This document shows, piece after piece, positions 43,608-53,679 of a stretch of DNA of 64,000 bases. Positions within the stretch are counted from its first letter, which is position 1. Each line of letters starts with the position of its first letter. The stretch is from Caecitellus pseudoparvulus (taxonomy: Eukaryota; Bigyra: Bicosoecida): contig CBFFRQ010000063.1 of assembly GCA_965644315.1 (NCBI GenBank), forward strand, positions 1-64,000. The letters run 5' to 3'. The translations under genes were made by a program, and so were the position numbers. The notes under the pieces are model-generated. The model saw nothing but the letters and a program-made list of their open reading frames with translations. It did not search any database and was not told the origin of the DNA.

Positions 43608-43987
43608 GGGGGGCCCAGCGAGCGGTGTTTCGGTGCGTTGCGCGTGACCTGACCAAGCACGCTTCGGCCAGTCCCCGTGAACTGCACGCGCTGGCACAGG
43701 GGTGAGGCGTGAGGGCGAGACGTGGCCTCCACAAGCTGGAAACAAGCATTGCATTCGCCCCTGTGTTCCTCCCGACCAAGCAGGAAAGCGCTCGTGATTT
43801 GTGGTTGGGGAGCGAGTGCTGGCGAGCTGGCGTGGCCTGATGCACCGAGTACCGCGCTGCCTGACGCAGTGCCAGTGCGAGGAGGCGCGAGCGCAGGCTG
43901 CAGAGCGACAAGACGTGGCAGGACGGACTGTCACATTGCCACAGGGCCTCACCTTGCCATGCCTTTCTCCAACCAACGCCGAAGGAA
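43608..43987. other. Intergenic region, nothing recognised
   Basis: About 380 bases between MMADHC and the C2/TPR gene, both on the minus strand. It should contain the C2/TPR promoter and the MMADHC 3' end. No gene is supported. Confidence 0.4.
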
Positions 43988-44764
43988 TCAAGCTGTGGAA
44001 GGGTCAGGCTGTGCCGACGCAGCAGCAGTCGCCCCACCGGCAGCATCACCGTGTGAAGACACGGGGCTCTGGTCTGGAAGGGCTTCACCGCTCGTGGCCA
44101 GCACAGCCTCTTGCAGCTGCTCGTACGTGGCGTTTGTGAAAAGAGAGGCTGGGTATACTGCTGCTCCCCACTGCGGGTGGTGCAGGACCTTGCAGCACCC
44201 AGCCTGGCCAGTGCTGTACCTGCGCAGCATCTCAAATCCATCCACTTCTGGGTACACCACGGTGCAGTTCGCTGTCGTGGCCTGCATGGAAGAAGAGGGC
44301 CCGTGCAGGTGCGGAAAAGGAGGTCGCTGCGGAAATTGGTACGCACTGGAAGGCCTGAGCAAGGGTCCACCCAGTCGGCAAAACAGCCTGCCTTGCGCAG
44401 ATGCTCGCACACAGGCTTGGCCCAGTCGACAAACTGTGCACATGGTGTTTGTGTGCCCCGTGAGTCCAGCCCCTCCGCAGCGTGGGGGCGCTCGACGTAC
44501 ACTCTCCAGCAGCACATCTTTCTCCGTCGCCACGTCAGGGCCTGTCGCAGCGAGGTCCATGGCCGCATGCTGGGCCGTCAAGACCGCGAGCATGCCATCT
44601 AGCTTGATCCCTTGCAGAATCAACTTCAGCTCGCGTCGAAGGGCTCGTGGTAGCGTGTGCACGGACACTTCGAGCGCAGGCTGGCGCAGCAGTGTTGGCT
44701 GCAGGAGCACCTCGTGCTCTGCGGCCCGGGGACGGCCCCCTGCCGCTGTTGACCCAGCCGCCAT
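43988..44764 (-). CDS. MMADHC: MMADHC (cblD) cobalamin-trafficking protein
   Basis: MMADHC accepts cobalamin from MMACHC and routes it to methionine synthase or methylmalonyl-CoA mutase. Three exons (44764-44501, 44433-44347, 44281-43988; introns 67 and 65 bp, all phase 0) give 214 residues. Splicing gives EKDVLLES|FVDWAKPVCEHLRKAG followed by FADWVDPCSGLP, then VVYPEVDGFEML, then GCCKVLHHPQWGAAVY and FTNAT. These align with human residues such as [33 protein letters not shown] and FTNAT. It is shorter than the human protein (296) at the N-terminus and lacks a clear mitochondrial presequence. The Ala/Ser/Pro tail after TYEQLQEAV is unique. It implies that the organism uses vitamin B12. Confidence 0.88.
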   Translation of the reverse strand: MAAGSTAAGGRPRAAEHEVLLQPTLLRQPALEVSVHTLPRALRRELKLILQGIKLDGMLAVLTAQHAAMDLAATGPDVATEKDVLLESVRRAPPRCGGAGLTGHTNTMCTVCRLGQACVRASAQGRLFCRLGGPLLRPSSAYQFPQRPPFPHLHGPSSSMQATTANCTVVYPEVDGFEMLRRYSTGQAGCCKVLHHPQWGAAVYPASLFTNATYEQLQEAVLATSGEALPDQSPVSSHGDAAGGATAAASAQPDPSTA

Positions 44765-44968
44765 GCCGAAAACCCACGCCTGACAGGGGCTCCGACTCCA
44801 ACTACTGCTGGCTTGCGTAGTTCAAAGCAAGTCGGGAGTGAGGCGGTGGGTGGATTGTGCCTGCAGCGAAACGGTGTACGCGCAAGCCTGCCGCTCTTGC
44901 CCAGCTGCACCATGCAGCGCTGAGTCGAAGGAGGCATCCACAAACTCGATTCCTTCTCAAATCACAGA

Positions 44969-46522
44969 TCAAGTTCTTATTGGGGAGGCGCCCGGTGGGC
45001 GGGTAGCCAGGTGCAGCACCTGAAACGCCTTGAACGGAGCAGCCGGCACTTGCGTTGGGTCAACCTGCGCAGCACGGGCGGTCTCTTGGCGCACTGCAGC
45101 TGTGAGGGCCGCTTCTCGAGCTGCGGGCGCGCCGTGCTTGGCTTCCCACTGAGCCTTGAAGGTGAGCCATGTTTCGTCGCCGAAACGCCCTCCACCACGC
45201 CCTCGATGCGGCGCACCCAGGTCATGCAGCACCTCCGCCCCTCGCGGCGCACGGCGTGCAAATGCGCTGTGCTTCTGTGCTAGTTGTGCAAGGCGCTTGT
45301 TAGCGCTCGCCGATCGCACGCTGTCACGCTGTGCAGAGGCCGCTGTGGAGGGCGTGGAGCCGGCGCGGGGCAACGCAGCGGCAGCGCGCAGCGCGCCTGC
45401 TGCCCACACTCCCGCACCTGCCGTGCCTTGTGTCGTGTGGGACAGGCGACGTGGCGCAGGGGGTTCTCCACATGCCTCGCCACCCACGCCGCCCATGGCC
45501 TGCAGCCAGCGCCACGCACCACTGGACGTGAACTCTGGAATGCCATGCCCACTAACCGGCACTTCACTTGCAGAACTCAGCGATGCGGCGTCCTGTCGTC
45601 GGGCCTGCGTGAAAAAGTCCACCACGCCCGAAATGCGCACCACGGGGTCTTGCCCAAAGAGCCCACCGCCCTGCTCAAATCCCACTGACTTGGCCAGGGC
45701 GCCAAGCTCTTCTTCAGAGCAAGGCGCGTTCATGTCAGTCAAGACAGACTTCACCTCACGCAGAGACACACAGCCATCCCTGTCGCCGTCTTGTGACTGC
45801 AAGGATCGATGCAGCACAAGCTTCGCGGCTGCACTGCCCACTGGCAAGCGCCAACGCACTTCCTCCTGCAGCTGCCGACCCTGCCTCTCCAACCCAGGCA
45901 AAGAGGGTGCTGCGGCGTTTCCACCGGGCTTGGAAGGCCCTGACGCAGAAAACCCCGGGTAAGGACCAGGTGGCTGCTTGCTGGTGGGCTCCTCATGATG
46001 CCGCTTGTCCTTTGCGTCTTGGGGCAGAGGGGTCGGCAGTGCTGGTGCCGCTTCAGGAGGAGTGACTTGCGTTGTGCCAAGCACTCGTTCGCCGCGCTCC
46101 GCCTCGCCCTCCGGCGTAGTGGCAGCCCAGAAACCGTGCTGGAGACGTTGATCTTCCCATGCCTGTCGCCTTTTCTCCGCCTCAGCGTGCCTCGCAGCCT
46201 CCTTCGCCCGCCGGGCCTTGGCAAGTGCTGCCTCTGCAGCTGCAGCATCGGCAGCAAGCTGCCAGGCGCCCACGATTCTATCGGTCCGAACGAAGGCGCC
46301 CACCCGAGCTCCGGTGCGGTCAATAAGGGAATTCAAATCGCTCGTTCTCATGTGCACCCCATGCTCCTGCAGCACCCGCTTAAAATGAGCCGTTCGCAGA
46401 ATGCCAGTGCCGTCCGGAGATGCCGTCGCCGCGACGCTCGCAAGCTCCGCAGGGCAGCGCACTCTGCCACCACGGGCCGCAGACAAGATCAAAGGCGCCA
46501 CCGGTGAGAACCCGTTATCCAT
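44969..46522 (-). CDS. EF-hand protein
   Basis: 517 residues from the ATG at 46522 (MDNGFSPVAP); the frame is open upstream to 46651. A degenerate EF-hand lies at about residues 30-65 (SPDGTGILRTAHFKRVLQEH). An Ala/Glu/Arg coiled coil follows at about 85-130. A canonical calcium loop DGDRDGCVSLRE is near residue 255 (plus-strand 45755-45795). The C-terminus has a basic region (KHSAFARRAPRG) and a helical tail. Pro/Gly-rich linkers separate these. Paired EF-hands with coiled coils are common in axonemal and basal-body proteins, but no specific ortholog is recognised. In-frame introns cannot be excluded. Confidence 0.65.
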   Translation of the reverse strand: MDNGFSPVAPLILSAARGGRVRCPAELASVAATASPDGTGILRTAHFKRVLQEHGVHMRTSDLNSLIDRTGARVGAFVRTDRIVGAWQLAADAAAAEAALAKARRAKEAARHAEAEKRRQAWEDQRLQHGFWAATTPEGEAERGERVLGTTQVTPPEAAPALPTPLPQDAKDKRHHEEPTSKQPPGPYPGFSASGPSKPGGNAAAPSLPGLERQGRQLQEEVRWRLPVGSAAAKLVLHRSLQSQDGDRDGCVSLREVKSVLTDMNAPCSEEELGALAKSVGFEQGGGLFGQDPVVRISGVVDFFTQARRQDAASLSSASEVPVSGHGIPEFTSSGAWRWLQAMGGVGGEACGEPPAPRRLSHTTQGTAGAGVWAAGALRAAAALPRAGSTPSTAASAQRDSVRSASANKRLAQLAQKHSAFARRAPRGAEVLHDLGAPHRGRGGGRFGDETWLTFKAQWEAKHGAPAAREAALTAAVRQETARAAQVDPTQVPAAPFKAFQVLHLATRPPGASPIRT

Positions 46523-46786
46523 GTTATGACAACTACCCTGTAGGCCAGATGGCTCAAAGCAGCGGCTCGCCGTCTTGCACTCTGCTGCACCTGGCGTGCC
46601 TGGCCTGCAAGCAGCACACCCGCCCAGTGTGACGCCCAGGGCAACGCACACTGCAGCGCAGGACAGGGGTCTGAACGCACTCCAAGCTTCCTTGGCCTAT
46701 ATCACTTCAGCCCCTGAGGCGTGGACACTGCGAGCGTGGGCTGGGCTGTGAATTTTGCGATACCAACGCAACAAGCCACTGCGGCG

Positions 46787-48723
46787 TCACACAAGCGCCG
46801 GCGAGTCAAGGACGGCGAAGCCCTTGGCCACCCCCCCCTCGTCAGAGCTGACCGCCTTCGTCCGCACCAGGTGCCCCGCTTCACAGTTCAGCATGACCGT
46901 GCTGCTGTCGCCGAGAAACGCTCCATAGATGCCCACCTCACAGATGGTCTCTGGCAGCAAAATGGCCTGCCCCGCCTTCACAACCACGGCTGGGCTGGCT
47001 TCAGGCTTGATGCGCTGCATGAGGATGAAGGCGCCCCGCTCCTCCGGCGACATGCCACTCAACGCCTTTGCCAGGGCCTGCCCGTACAAGTTGTTGCCAC
47101 CCCCCTCCCGCTGTGGCTTCATGACGTAGTCTTGCGGGTTCTGCAACGCATCCTGCACGACAGTCGCAGTGGCTGCGGCGTCCTTCGCATCCAGCGACCA
47201 CAGCCCCGCAAACGTGCTGCGCAGGGCAGTGGCCTGATCAGGGGACAACTGCCCCTGCCCCTCGCCGGTAAAGTGCTCCAAGCCACCAGCCAGGGCGAGT
47301 TCTTGCTGCACCTTCTTCGCGCCCACCAACTGGTAGAACACATTCGGAGCCTGCGAGGGGTGAGAAGCAGGGCAGTTAGGGCATGGTCACAGCCACAGCT
47401 CCGACGCTCGCTGCAGGCAAGCTCGCCACGCCTCACCTTGATCGCGGCGCTTCGTTCCAACAGACTGCGCGCCTGCCACTCCCCAGCACTAGGGTAGTCA
47501 TCAGGCGTGTAGCCAGCTCGCAGGTACACTGTGGACACCTGCACCAGCGGGACGCCTGCACCCTTAGCCCGTGCATCTCCCGCTGCAGTCTCTGGAGTAG
47601 TCAGGTGCGCCGGCACCCACAGAGACCAATCAGGCATGGCGGCCACATGGGGGGCAGGGGCGGGGGTCCCATCCGCAAACACCGGCCCATCCGGCGTCAC
47701 CAGCACTGCCTCCGACGCCAGCGAGGTCAGGGAGCCCCACACAGTCCGCACACCATGGTTCTCCCACAGCGCATCCTCCAGGCCCAGCTGATCAAACACA
47801 TTCCGCTCCCCGGGCTGTGTGACGAACAGCACTGCCGTTCTGTGAAGGAGGCATGGGGTGCCGTGCACGCAGCGCACGCAGTCAGGCGGCAGACAAGGTG
47901 CACGCACTTGCTGCCTCCATACGCGCTGTGGGCTGCTGCCAGCGCCTGGGCCATTGACTTGGCGGGGGCGTTGGGTGGCAGTGTGACGCCCGCAGCGGCA
48001 GCCAGCCCACCTTCACCCAGGAGGGCTGCTGCCACAGTTGGGTGGTCAAAGCCATACCGCGAGACCATGCGGGCATGCAGGCCGGAGACGCAGCCGCTCA
48101 ACGTGCCGAAGCCGGCGGCGATGGTGTTCAGCTCGATCTGCAGTGCTCGCATCCCCTCACCTGCCTCCTCCCCTGACCCTGCAGTCTCCAACATGTAATC
48201 GCTGCGGTGCAGGCCCAAGGCCAGAGGCTGGTGCCACCCCTCCGCGTGCACCTGCTCTGCAAGGTCCATCAATGCAGCTGTAAAGGGATCAGCCGCCGCT
48301 GCCCTGCGGTGCGGGTACGCGAGGCAGGGTTCTGTGCAGCAGGTGGAAGGCCAGACACTCGGCGCACGCACCCTGCGAGAGTTTGCTTCAGCCACGTAAA
48401 GTCGCGGGCAACTGCATCAACCAGCTGGTTGTATGCGGGCTGGATCTCCTTCAGCATGGAGAAGACTGGCGCTGGAAGCTGCAAAGGGTCAGAGTCGGGC
48501 GTGAACGCCACAAGGCGTGGTGTGCGGAATTCGACGCCCACCTCACCTTCCGCGGCAGCAGTGCAAACGGGGCGTGCATGCCCTCCACTGCCGACGACGC
48601 ACTGCGAAGCATGAAACCTTTGCGTAAAGCCAGGAGGACAGCCGCGTCCGCCAGCTCCTGGGTTGGCTTGTCCACGTCTGAGTGCACCTTGCCAGCGCCT
48701 GCGCTGGCCAACACGTCTGCCAT
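46787..48723 (-). CDS. GSS: Glutathione synthetase, eukaryotic type
   Basis: ATP-dependent ligase that joins gamma-glutamylcysteine and glycine, the last step of glutathione synthesis. Five exons (48723-48547, 48478-48372, 48303-47908, 47839-47437, 47350-46787) give 489 residues; human GSS has 474. All four introns (68, 68, 68 and 86 bp) have GT-AG borders and matching phases. Signatures: LGLHRSDYM and IELNTIAAGFG (substrate loop), VTQPGERNVFDQ, QLVGAKKVQQEL, YVMKPQREGGGNNLYG (glycine-rich ATP loop), and the C-terminal HLVRTKAVSSDEGGVAKG with FAVLDSPALV. The first exon encodes the lid region ending MHAPFALLP. Identification is secure. Confidence 0.95.
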
Positions 48724-49037
48724 GCTTGAAACGCGAGCACCTTCCCGCCGGCAGCAAAAAGGGTGGGCAAATGAGGGCGAAGAGCCGTGCTTGGGAGCCG
48801 TGAGCGGCCGAAGCTTATTCTTGGACTGAAAGGGGTCGTGTGAGTGAAAGTGTTGGGAGGTTACGTGGGAGGTGCTCCAAGGGCCAGCAGTGCCGACTTG
48901 GATGGAAGGCACACAAACCTGAATTCCTACAAGAACGTCTCCACCACTGCATTCGGTGGAAAGTGTACGGATGCGGATAAGAACGCGCCCTCGCCTTCCT
49001 CTTCGTTGCATCGCCCTGCCTTTACACTCCGCATTTC
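48724..49037. promoter_or_regulatory. Divergent promoter region, GSS and CUB-like gene
   Basis: About 310 bases between the divergent start codons of glutathione synthetase and the CUB-like glycoprotein. Both promoters must lie here. No individual element can be named with confidence. Confidence 0.35.
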
Positions 49038-52000
49038 TTGAGTTTCAGCGGTAATTGCCTGAGTTGTGGGGCTCGCATCGCTCTCTCCACCTGCATCTTT
49101 GGACGAGGCAGCATGCGCCGGTCGGCGTGCAGCGGCCTCCTGCTGTGCTTCTTGCTGCCCCATGGTTGCATCCTGCCATTCCACACCGCAGCGTGCGCCT
49201 CAGGAGCCGCTGCTGCGCAGGAGGCCCCTCAGCACAGCGTGCTGCAGGCCCCACGTGCTAGAAGCCTGAGCTCAGGGGACACTCTCCTCGACTGCAGCTC
49301 CCAGGGGGGCTACTCCTTCAGCTCCTTCCCCGTGGACCAAGACATCCCCCCAAAGTTTGACATTGACGTCCACGGCGCTCTGTCTCCTGCCAGCGCTGGC
49401 CCCACGTTGCCTGAGGTTTGCCAGTGGAGCTTCTCACCCCGCACTCCGTTTGGCGTCGTGTCCATGCGCCTGCACTCCCACGGTGGGGGTGGCTTTCGCA
49501 ACGCAAGCTTTTCTGCACAAGGCCTGCAAGTCGTGGTTGGGCCGTGGACCGTGCACGACGACGGCTGGGCCGTGTTTGGCGGTGTGACAGTCACGCTGCG
49601 ACTGAACGCGACTGCAGCTGCTCTCAGCAGCCAGCCGGTTGCCCGCATTTGGGTGGAGGAGGCAGCCCCCGGGCAGTTCCCTCTAAACATCCCACCGCCA
49701 GCTTCACACATTACGTGTGGCGACTCGGGGGGCAACGTCAGTGTCGTTGCAGGGGCAGCGCCGCGCACACTGGTGCCGAGGTGGCCAGGCCACCTGGACA
49801 TGTCCCACTGCAGCTGGGCGTTGTGGGCAGTCAACTCTTCAGTCATCACGCTCAACTTCTCACAGGCACTGGTTGACCTCCCTGAACAGGCGACGCTGTC
49901 CATGGCCGCTCCCGGCTTCCGCTTCGCTGTGTCAGGCAGCCTGCGTCGCTCTCTCTTTGGACAGCTGGGCGGGGCCGTCACCTTGCCCTCACCTGTGCTC
50001 ATGGAGCTGGACAGTCGGCTGTGGAGGCTGGCGAACAACACTGCAGGAGTTTCCCTTCCTACGGGCCTCTCTGTCCAGGTGCTTGCACCGGAATTGGTGG
50101 CAGACGGCGCCGCAGGGACTGCAGTGCACCTGTGCCCCTCCGCTGGGTCAGAGATTGTGGCCGTGGGCAATGAGCCCGTGTCCATCCTGCCACAGCTTCC
50201 ACTTCAATACGCACCAGGCCAAGCGTGCAGGTGGGTACTGCAGACTGCCGGTGCAGGGGGCGCGAACCTCCGCCTGGACGTGGGCTGGTTCGACATTGAC
50301 ACTGGCAGTCTGAACATCACGTCGCATGGCTACGTCCGCACCGGCTCAGCCCAACACCCGCCCCACTGGAACAACGTTGACGAATGGGCAGCACCAGGAC
50401 CATGGGTGCGCGACGGGCGCTCTGTGGTACTTCGAAGCCCTGTGACGATCGACTTTGTGGCCCCGGCATCCGGCGGGCCAGGAGTTGGCTTCAACTTCAC
50501 TGTTTCCGCCACCCACGACCAAGCGTGGAATGACCCACAGCTGCAACCTGCTGACTTAGTCACTTGCGAGCAGGCAAATCGCACTCTGTCGGTTTCCATG
50601 GGAAACTCTGCCCGCGTCCAGCTTGCGTGGCCGGATGGCGACTTTCTTTCGCCAGCCGGCGCAAACTGCACGTGGATCGTCTCTGCGCCAACACCATCTG
50701 TAGAACTGCAGTGGCAGTGGCTGTCACTCTCCCCACATGCAACCATTACGCTCCGGGAGGGCGACGGCTCACTGCATGTAGTCCGCGGACAGCGAACGCC
50801 CTGGCTGTTTCCCAAGCCGCCCCGTTCTCGGAGACTGCTGTCACCAGTCCGCATCTCTTACTCCAGCTCTTCCGGTGTGCCGTCAAGTGGAAGTGGGTTT
50901 TCCCTGCTCGCCAAGGCAGCCGCAGAACTTCCCACCGTTGTCGGGCCGCCCCCCGCCGGCTTCGTGTCAGCCTGCGGAGGGGAGGTCGTGTCCCCCCCTT
51001 CGCCAGCCTCGTCAATCTTCATGCCAGCTTGGCCAGAGGGCCTCCACGCGTCGCCATGCTCGTGGACACTGCACGCACAGCAAGGCTTCGACTCGTTGAT
51101 GCTCCAAGTCCCTGCGGCCACAGCTCCCAGTGGCTCAGCTGCCTTCCTTCTCGTCGACGCTCAAGGCCGCAGCGTCGCGCTGGGGGATGGTGTGTCTGTG
51201 TCTCCGCCCCTCGCTGATGGCGAGACTCTCGTCACACTGCGACCGCCAGTGCATATGCACTTCTCGCCTGGCGCTGCCCAAGACGTGGGCGAGCTCGCGC
51301 TGCAGGTGCAGAGCGTCAAGCCGCTTGCGCCAGCCAATACCTCCTGGATACAGCTGTGCCAGCAAGACAATGCTTCCCTGGCTGTGAATGACTCAGCATG
51401 GCACTACATTGTGTCAGGGTCACCCTTCGGCTACGCCAATGATGCCAGGTGCAAGCTTGAACTTGAACTTTCACCCCAGAGCCGAGCACAAGGGCTGCAG
51501 GCCATCGAGCTGCAGCTGGACAGTGTTGCCTTGGAGCCAGCAGCTGACTGGCTGGTGGTCCAAGACGCTGTGGGTACCCTTGGCTCGCAGCAAGTGCGTG
51601 GCTGCTTCACTGGCAACGGGAGTGGTGCTGTGAATGCCAGCATGCTCATTCTGCCGCCAGTGAGGCTTGCGCTGCTGACAGACGCCAGCACAACGGCTGC
51701 TGGAGTGCGCATCCGCTTCCGTGCGGTGCAGGGGCTAGCAGTTTCCGCAGCGCAGGCGCACCCACTGCTACCTGCTGGGTCCACAGAGAGTGTGGAGGCG
51801 TGTCGCCAGGCATGCACCATGGGCTCAGAGGGAGCTTTGTGTGCCGCTGCTGTGAGCCCAACGGCTTCGCCCTCTCCCCCCGCCACAGCAACCCCCTCCA
51901 CTTCCCCTTCGCCCACTAGCTCCAGCACTGCTTCAGCATCCCCTCAGCCATCAGGCTCAGCATCTCCCAGCCCGGGTGAGGTAGACCCAGGCACCACCGG

Positions 52001-52250
52001 TTCAGAGCAACAAGGTGGTGAGGTTGATGGAGGTAGCAGCAGCCTGTCCACAGGCGCCATGTCTGGCATTGCGATGGGGTGTGTCTTCTTGTTAGCCGCT
52101 GTAGCCGCAGGTGTGTGGTGGCGGCGCCAGCAACAGCAAGGAAAGGCCCCTGACCCAGTTCCGAACAAAGGGGGTTCAAATGGAACGGCAGCGGGGCATG
52201 TCAACCCGATGCACAATGCCCGAGGCGCCGACTCCTTCACGCCACCATAA
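49038..52250 (+). CDS. Type I membrane glycoprotein with CUB-like repeats
   Basis: 1,070 residues from 49038, or 1,045 from the ATG at 49113, which places the signal peptide (SGLLLCFLLPHGCILPF) close to the start and is preferred. The ectodomain has about five CUB-like units of roughly 150-170 residues. Each opens with a Cys (LDCSSQGG, ITCGDSGG, VTCEQANR, VSACGGEV) and has a paired C-x-W (CQWSF, CSWAL, CRWVL, CTWIV, CSWTL). Many N-glycosylation sites are present. A Ser/Pro/Thr stalk (TASPSPPATATPSTSPSPTS) precedes the single TM helix (AMGCVFLLAAVAAGVWW). A 45-residue cytoplasmic tail starts with RRQQQQGK. Likely a surface adhesion or ligand-binding protein; no ortholog is recognised. Confidence 0.7.
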   Translation: MSFSGNCLSCGARIALSTCIFGRGSMRRSACSGLLLCFLLPHGCILPFHTAACASGAAAAQEAPQHSVLQAPRARSLSSGDTLLDCSSQGGYSFSSFPVDQDIPPKFDIDVHGALSPASAGPTLPEVCQWSFSPRTPFGVVSMRLHSHGGGGFRNASFSAQGLQVVVGPWTVHDDGWAVFGGVTVTLRLNATAAALSSQPVARIWVEEAAPGQFPLNIPPPASHITCGDSGGNVSVVAGAAPRTLVPRWPGHLDMSHCSWALWAVNSSVITLNFSQALVDLPEQATLSMAAPGFRFAVSGSLRRSLFGQLGGAVTLPSPVLMELDSRLWRLANNTAGVSLPTGLSVQVLAPELVADGAAGTAVHLCPSAGSEIVAVGNEPVSILPQLPLQYAPGQACRWVLQTAGAGGANLRLDVGWFDIDTGSLNITSHGYVRTGSAQHPPHWNNVDEWAAPGPWVRDGRSVVLRSPVTIDFVAPASGGPGVGFNFTVSATHDQAWNDPQLQPADLVTCEQANRTLSVSMGNSARVQLAWPDGDFLSPAGANCTWIVSAPTPSVELQWQWLSLSPHATITLREGDGSLHVVRGQRTPWLFPKPPRSRRLLSPVRISYSSSSGVPSSGSGFSLLAKAAAELPTVVGPPPAGFVSACGGEVVSPPSPASSIFMPAWPEGLHASPCSWTLHAQQGFDSLMLQVPAATAPSGSAAFLLVDAQGRSVALGDGVSVSPPLADGETLVTLRPPVHMHFSPGAAQDVGELALQVQSVKPLAPANTSWIQLCQQDNASLAVNDSAWHYIVSGSPFGYANDARCKLELELSPQSRAQGLQAIELQLDSVALEPAADWLVVQDAVGTLGSQQVRGCFTGNGSGAVNASMLILPPVRLALLTDASTTAAGVRIRFRAVQGLAVSAAQAHPLLPAGSTESVEACRQACTMGSEGALCAAAVSPTASPSPPATATPSTSPSPTSSSTASASPQPSGSASPSPGEVDPGTTGSEQQGGEVDGGSSSLSTGAMSGIAMGCVFLLAAVAAGVWWRRQQQQGKAPDPVPNKGGSNGTAAGHVNPMHNARGADSFTPP

Positions 52251-52296
52251 CACCGACCCGTGGCACCCCTGAATATATACGCGCCAATTCAAGTAA

Positions 52297-52812
52297 TTAC
52301 TCCCAACCACTCCCGCCATGCACACGGTTGAAGTGGCCCTGCTCTGCTCGGCCACGAGACAGCAAACGCGGGGCCAGGGCAGCTGGAAGGGCGCGCTGGT
52401 TGCTCATGCCTCCGCGCGTGTACTGCCGACGTGTCGTGTGGTACGAGCGCAGGGGCGCGGCCGCATGTGCAGTCGCAGCGTGCAGCTTTCCATGCTTCGG
52501 TGCCCCAGGCTGCCGGGGCCTGGAAGCTGGGAAGGGCACATCCTTGTTAGGTCGCGGTCGCTCCGATCGCTGGGAGGGCCGAAGCGCACGTTGCACACTC
52601 GAGCCAGCTGCACTGACAGGGGAGGTGCTGACACCAGCCGAATAGAACCGAGACCCTCGGCCCAGTGCAGTTCGAGGACTGTGGGGCTGGCTCCGTGCAC
52701 GCATGCTGGACCGCGGGCTGCCTTGCGGCGAGCGTGGCGATCGGGGCTCAACTCCTGTACCTGGCGTGGACACCGCCTCGATGCGCTGCAAGAAGGACAC
52801 CTTGGGAGCCAT
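52297..52812 (-). CDS. Small basic disordered protein, unknown function
   Basis: Not recognised. 171 residues from MAPKVSFLQRIE. It is rich in Ser, Pro and Arg, with many SP dipeptides (RSPRSPQGSPRS, PHSPRTALG) that look like proline-directed kinase sites. The only clearly helical part is residues 4-14. The frame is open upstream to 53172, so an upstream exon or start is possible. Its stop is 46 bases from the convergent CUB-like gene. Coding status rests on the open frame and compact spacing only. Confidence 0.4.
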   Translation of the reverse strand: MAPKVSFLQRIEAVSTPGTGVEPRSPRSPQGSPRSSMRARSQPHSPRTALGRGSRFYSAGVSTSPVSAAGSSVQRALRPSQRSERPRPNKDVPFPASRPRQPGAPKHGKLHAATAHAAAPLRSYHTTRRQYTRGGMSNQRALPAALAPRLLSRGRAEQGHFNRVHGGSGWE

Positions 52813-53104
52813 GTCAGGTGCCCTGCGATCCCCTACCGTGCTGGTTTTCCGGGAAGCTCGCGCAGGGCCTGCACTCGCTGGTCGCTGTCGCCTGCGAGGT
52901 GGCGCCGTCTGCCAGCTTGGATGTGGAGACCTGTGGGGCCTGTCCACAAATCGCCCCAGGCTGTAACAAAGCTGAGGTTGGGGCCTGCTTTGCGAGGGAG
53001 ACTCCGTTGATTGGCGGGTTGACTGAATGGCCGGTTCTTCAAACCTGAGAGGGCGCGGTGGGCTGCAGTGCAGGGGCCACTCCGCTGCTTGCTTCACGTA
53101 GCTC

Positions 53105-53563
53105 TCACCTCTCCGCTTCCGTTCCAGACTCAGGCTCACGAAAGAGTGGCTTGTACAGCTCGTGCACGACAAGACGCAAGGCCCTGCGGGTACGACGTCG
53201 ATGCTTGACTACTTCTGCCACAGAGGCTGCCACTTCCATGCCAGGGTCGCTGTGCTCAGGGGGTAGGTGTGTGCAGGCACAGCTGTCGCAGCGACTGCAG
53301 CCAACTCCCACGCACATGCCCATCCGCAGCAGAGCCAGCAAGATGCGAACTTGGCTCAGACCTGCAGCATCTTGACGAAACAATTCGGCTGTAGCCTGTG
53401 CACGCGGCATGTCTCGTTTGCGGGTATGCAAGGCACCGCGCCTTCGCGGCCAGGCCAAGCATGGGCGCACCTCGTCGCTGGCCACCTGCAGCAGCTGCAT
53501 GTACGCCGTGGTGGGGGCGGCCTGAACGCCCCTTCTCACGGGGGGTGGTGCTGACACCTGCAT
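53105..53563 (-). CDS. Small helical protein, possibly MOZART1-like
   Basis: An unspliced frame gives 152 residues, but two good GT-AG introns of length 3n (53396-53470, 75 bp; 53250-53315, 66 bp, GTGCGT donor) probably interrupt it. Spliced, it is 105 residues: a helical core RILLALLRMGIDPGMEVAA followed by VAEVVKHRRRTRR and a charged tail. The RMGIDP...VAEVVK pattern resembles the GINPEAL...VIKELR core of MOZART1, a gamma-tubulin complex subunit of about 80 residues. The likeness is weak and short, so treat this as a hypothesis. An earlier GTG-initiated reading upstream to 53683 was not used. Confidence 0.4.
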   Translation of the reverse strand: MQVSAPPPVRRGVQAAPTTAYMQLLQVASDEVRPCLAWPRRRGALHTRKRDMPRAQATAELFRQDAAGLSQVRILLALLRMGMCVGVGCSRCDSCACTHLPPEHSDPGMEVAASVAEVVKHRRRTRRALRLVVHELYKPLFREPESGTEAER

Positions 53564-53679
53564 TGCATTGAAAGTCCTCGTTTGCTGGAAATCCGGGGCA
53601 GTCAGCTTGTTTGGGTGCTTGCAATTTGACCAATAGTGCAACAAGTCACCGTCAGCCCTCAAGACACCGCCTGAGCGTG

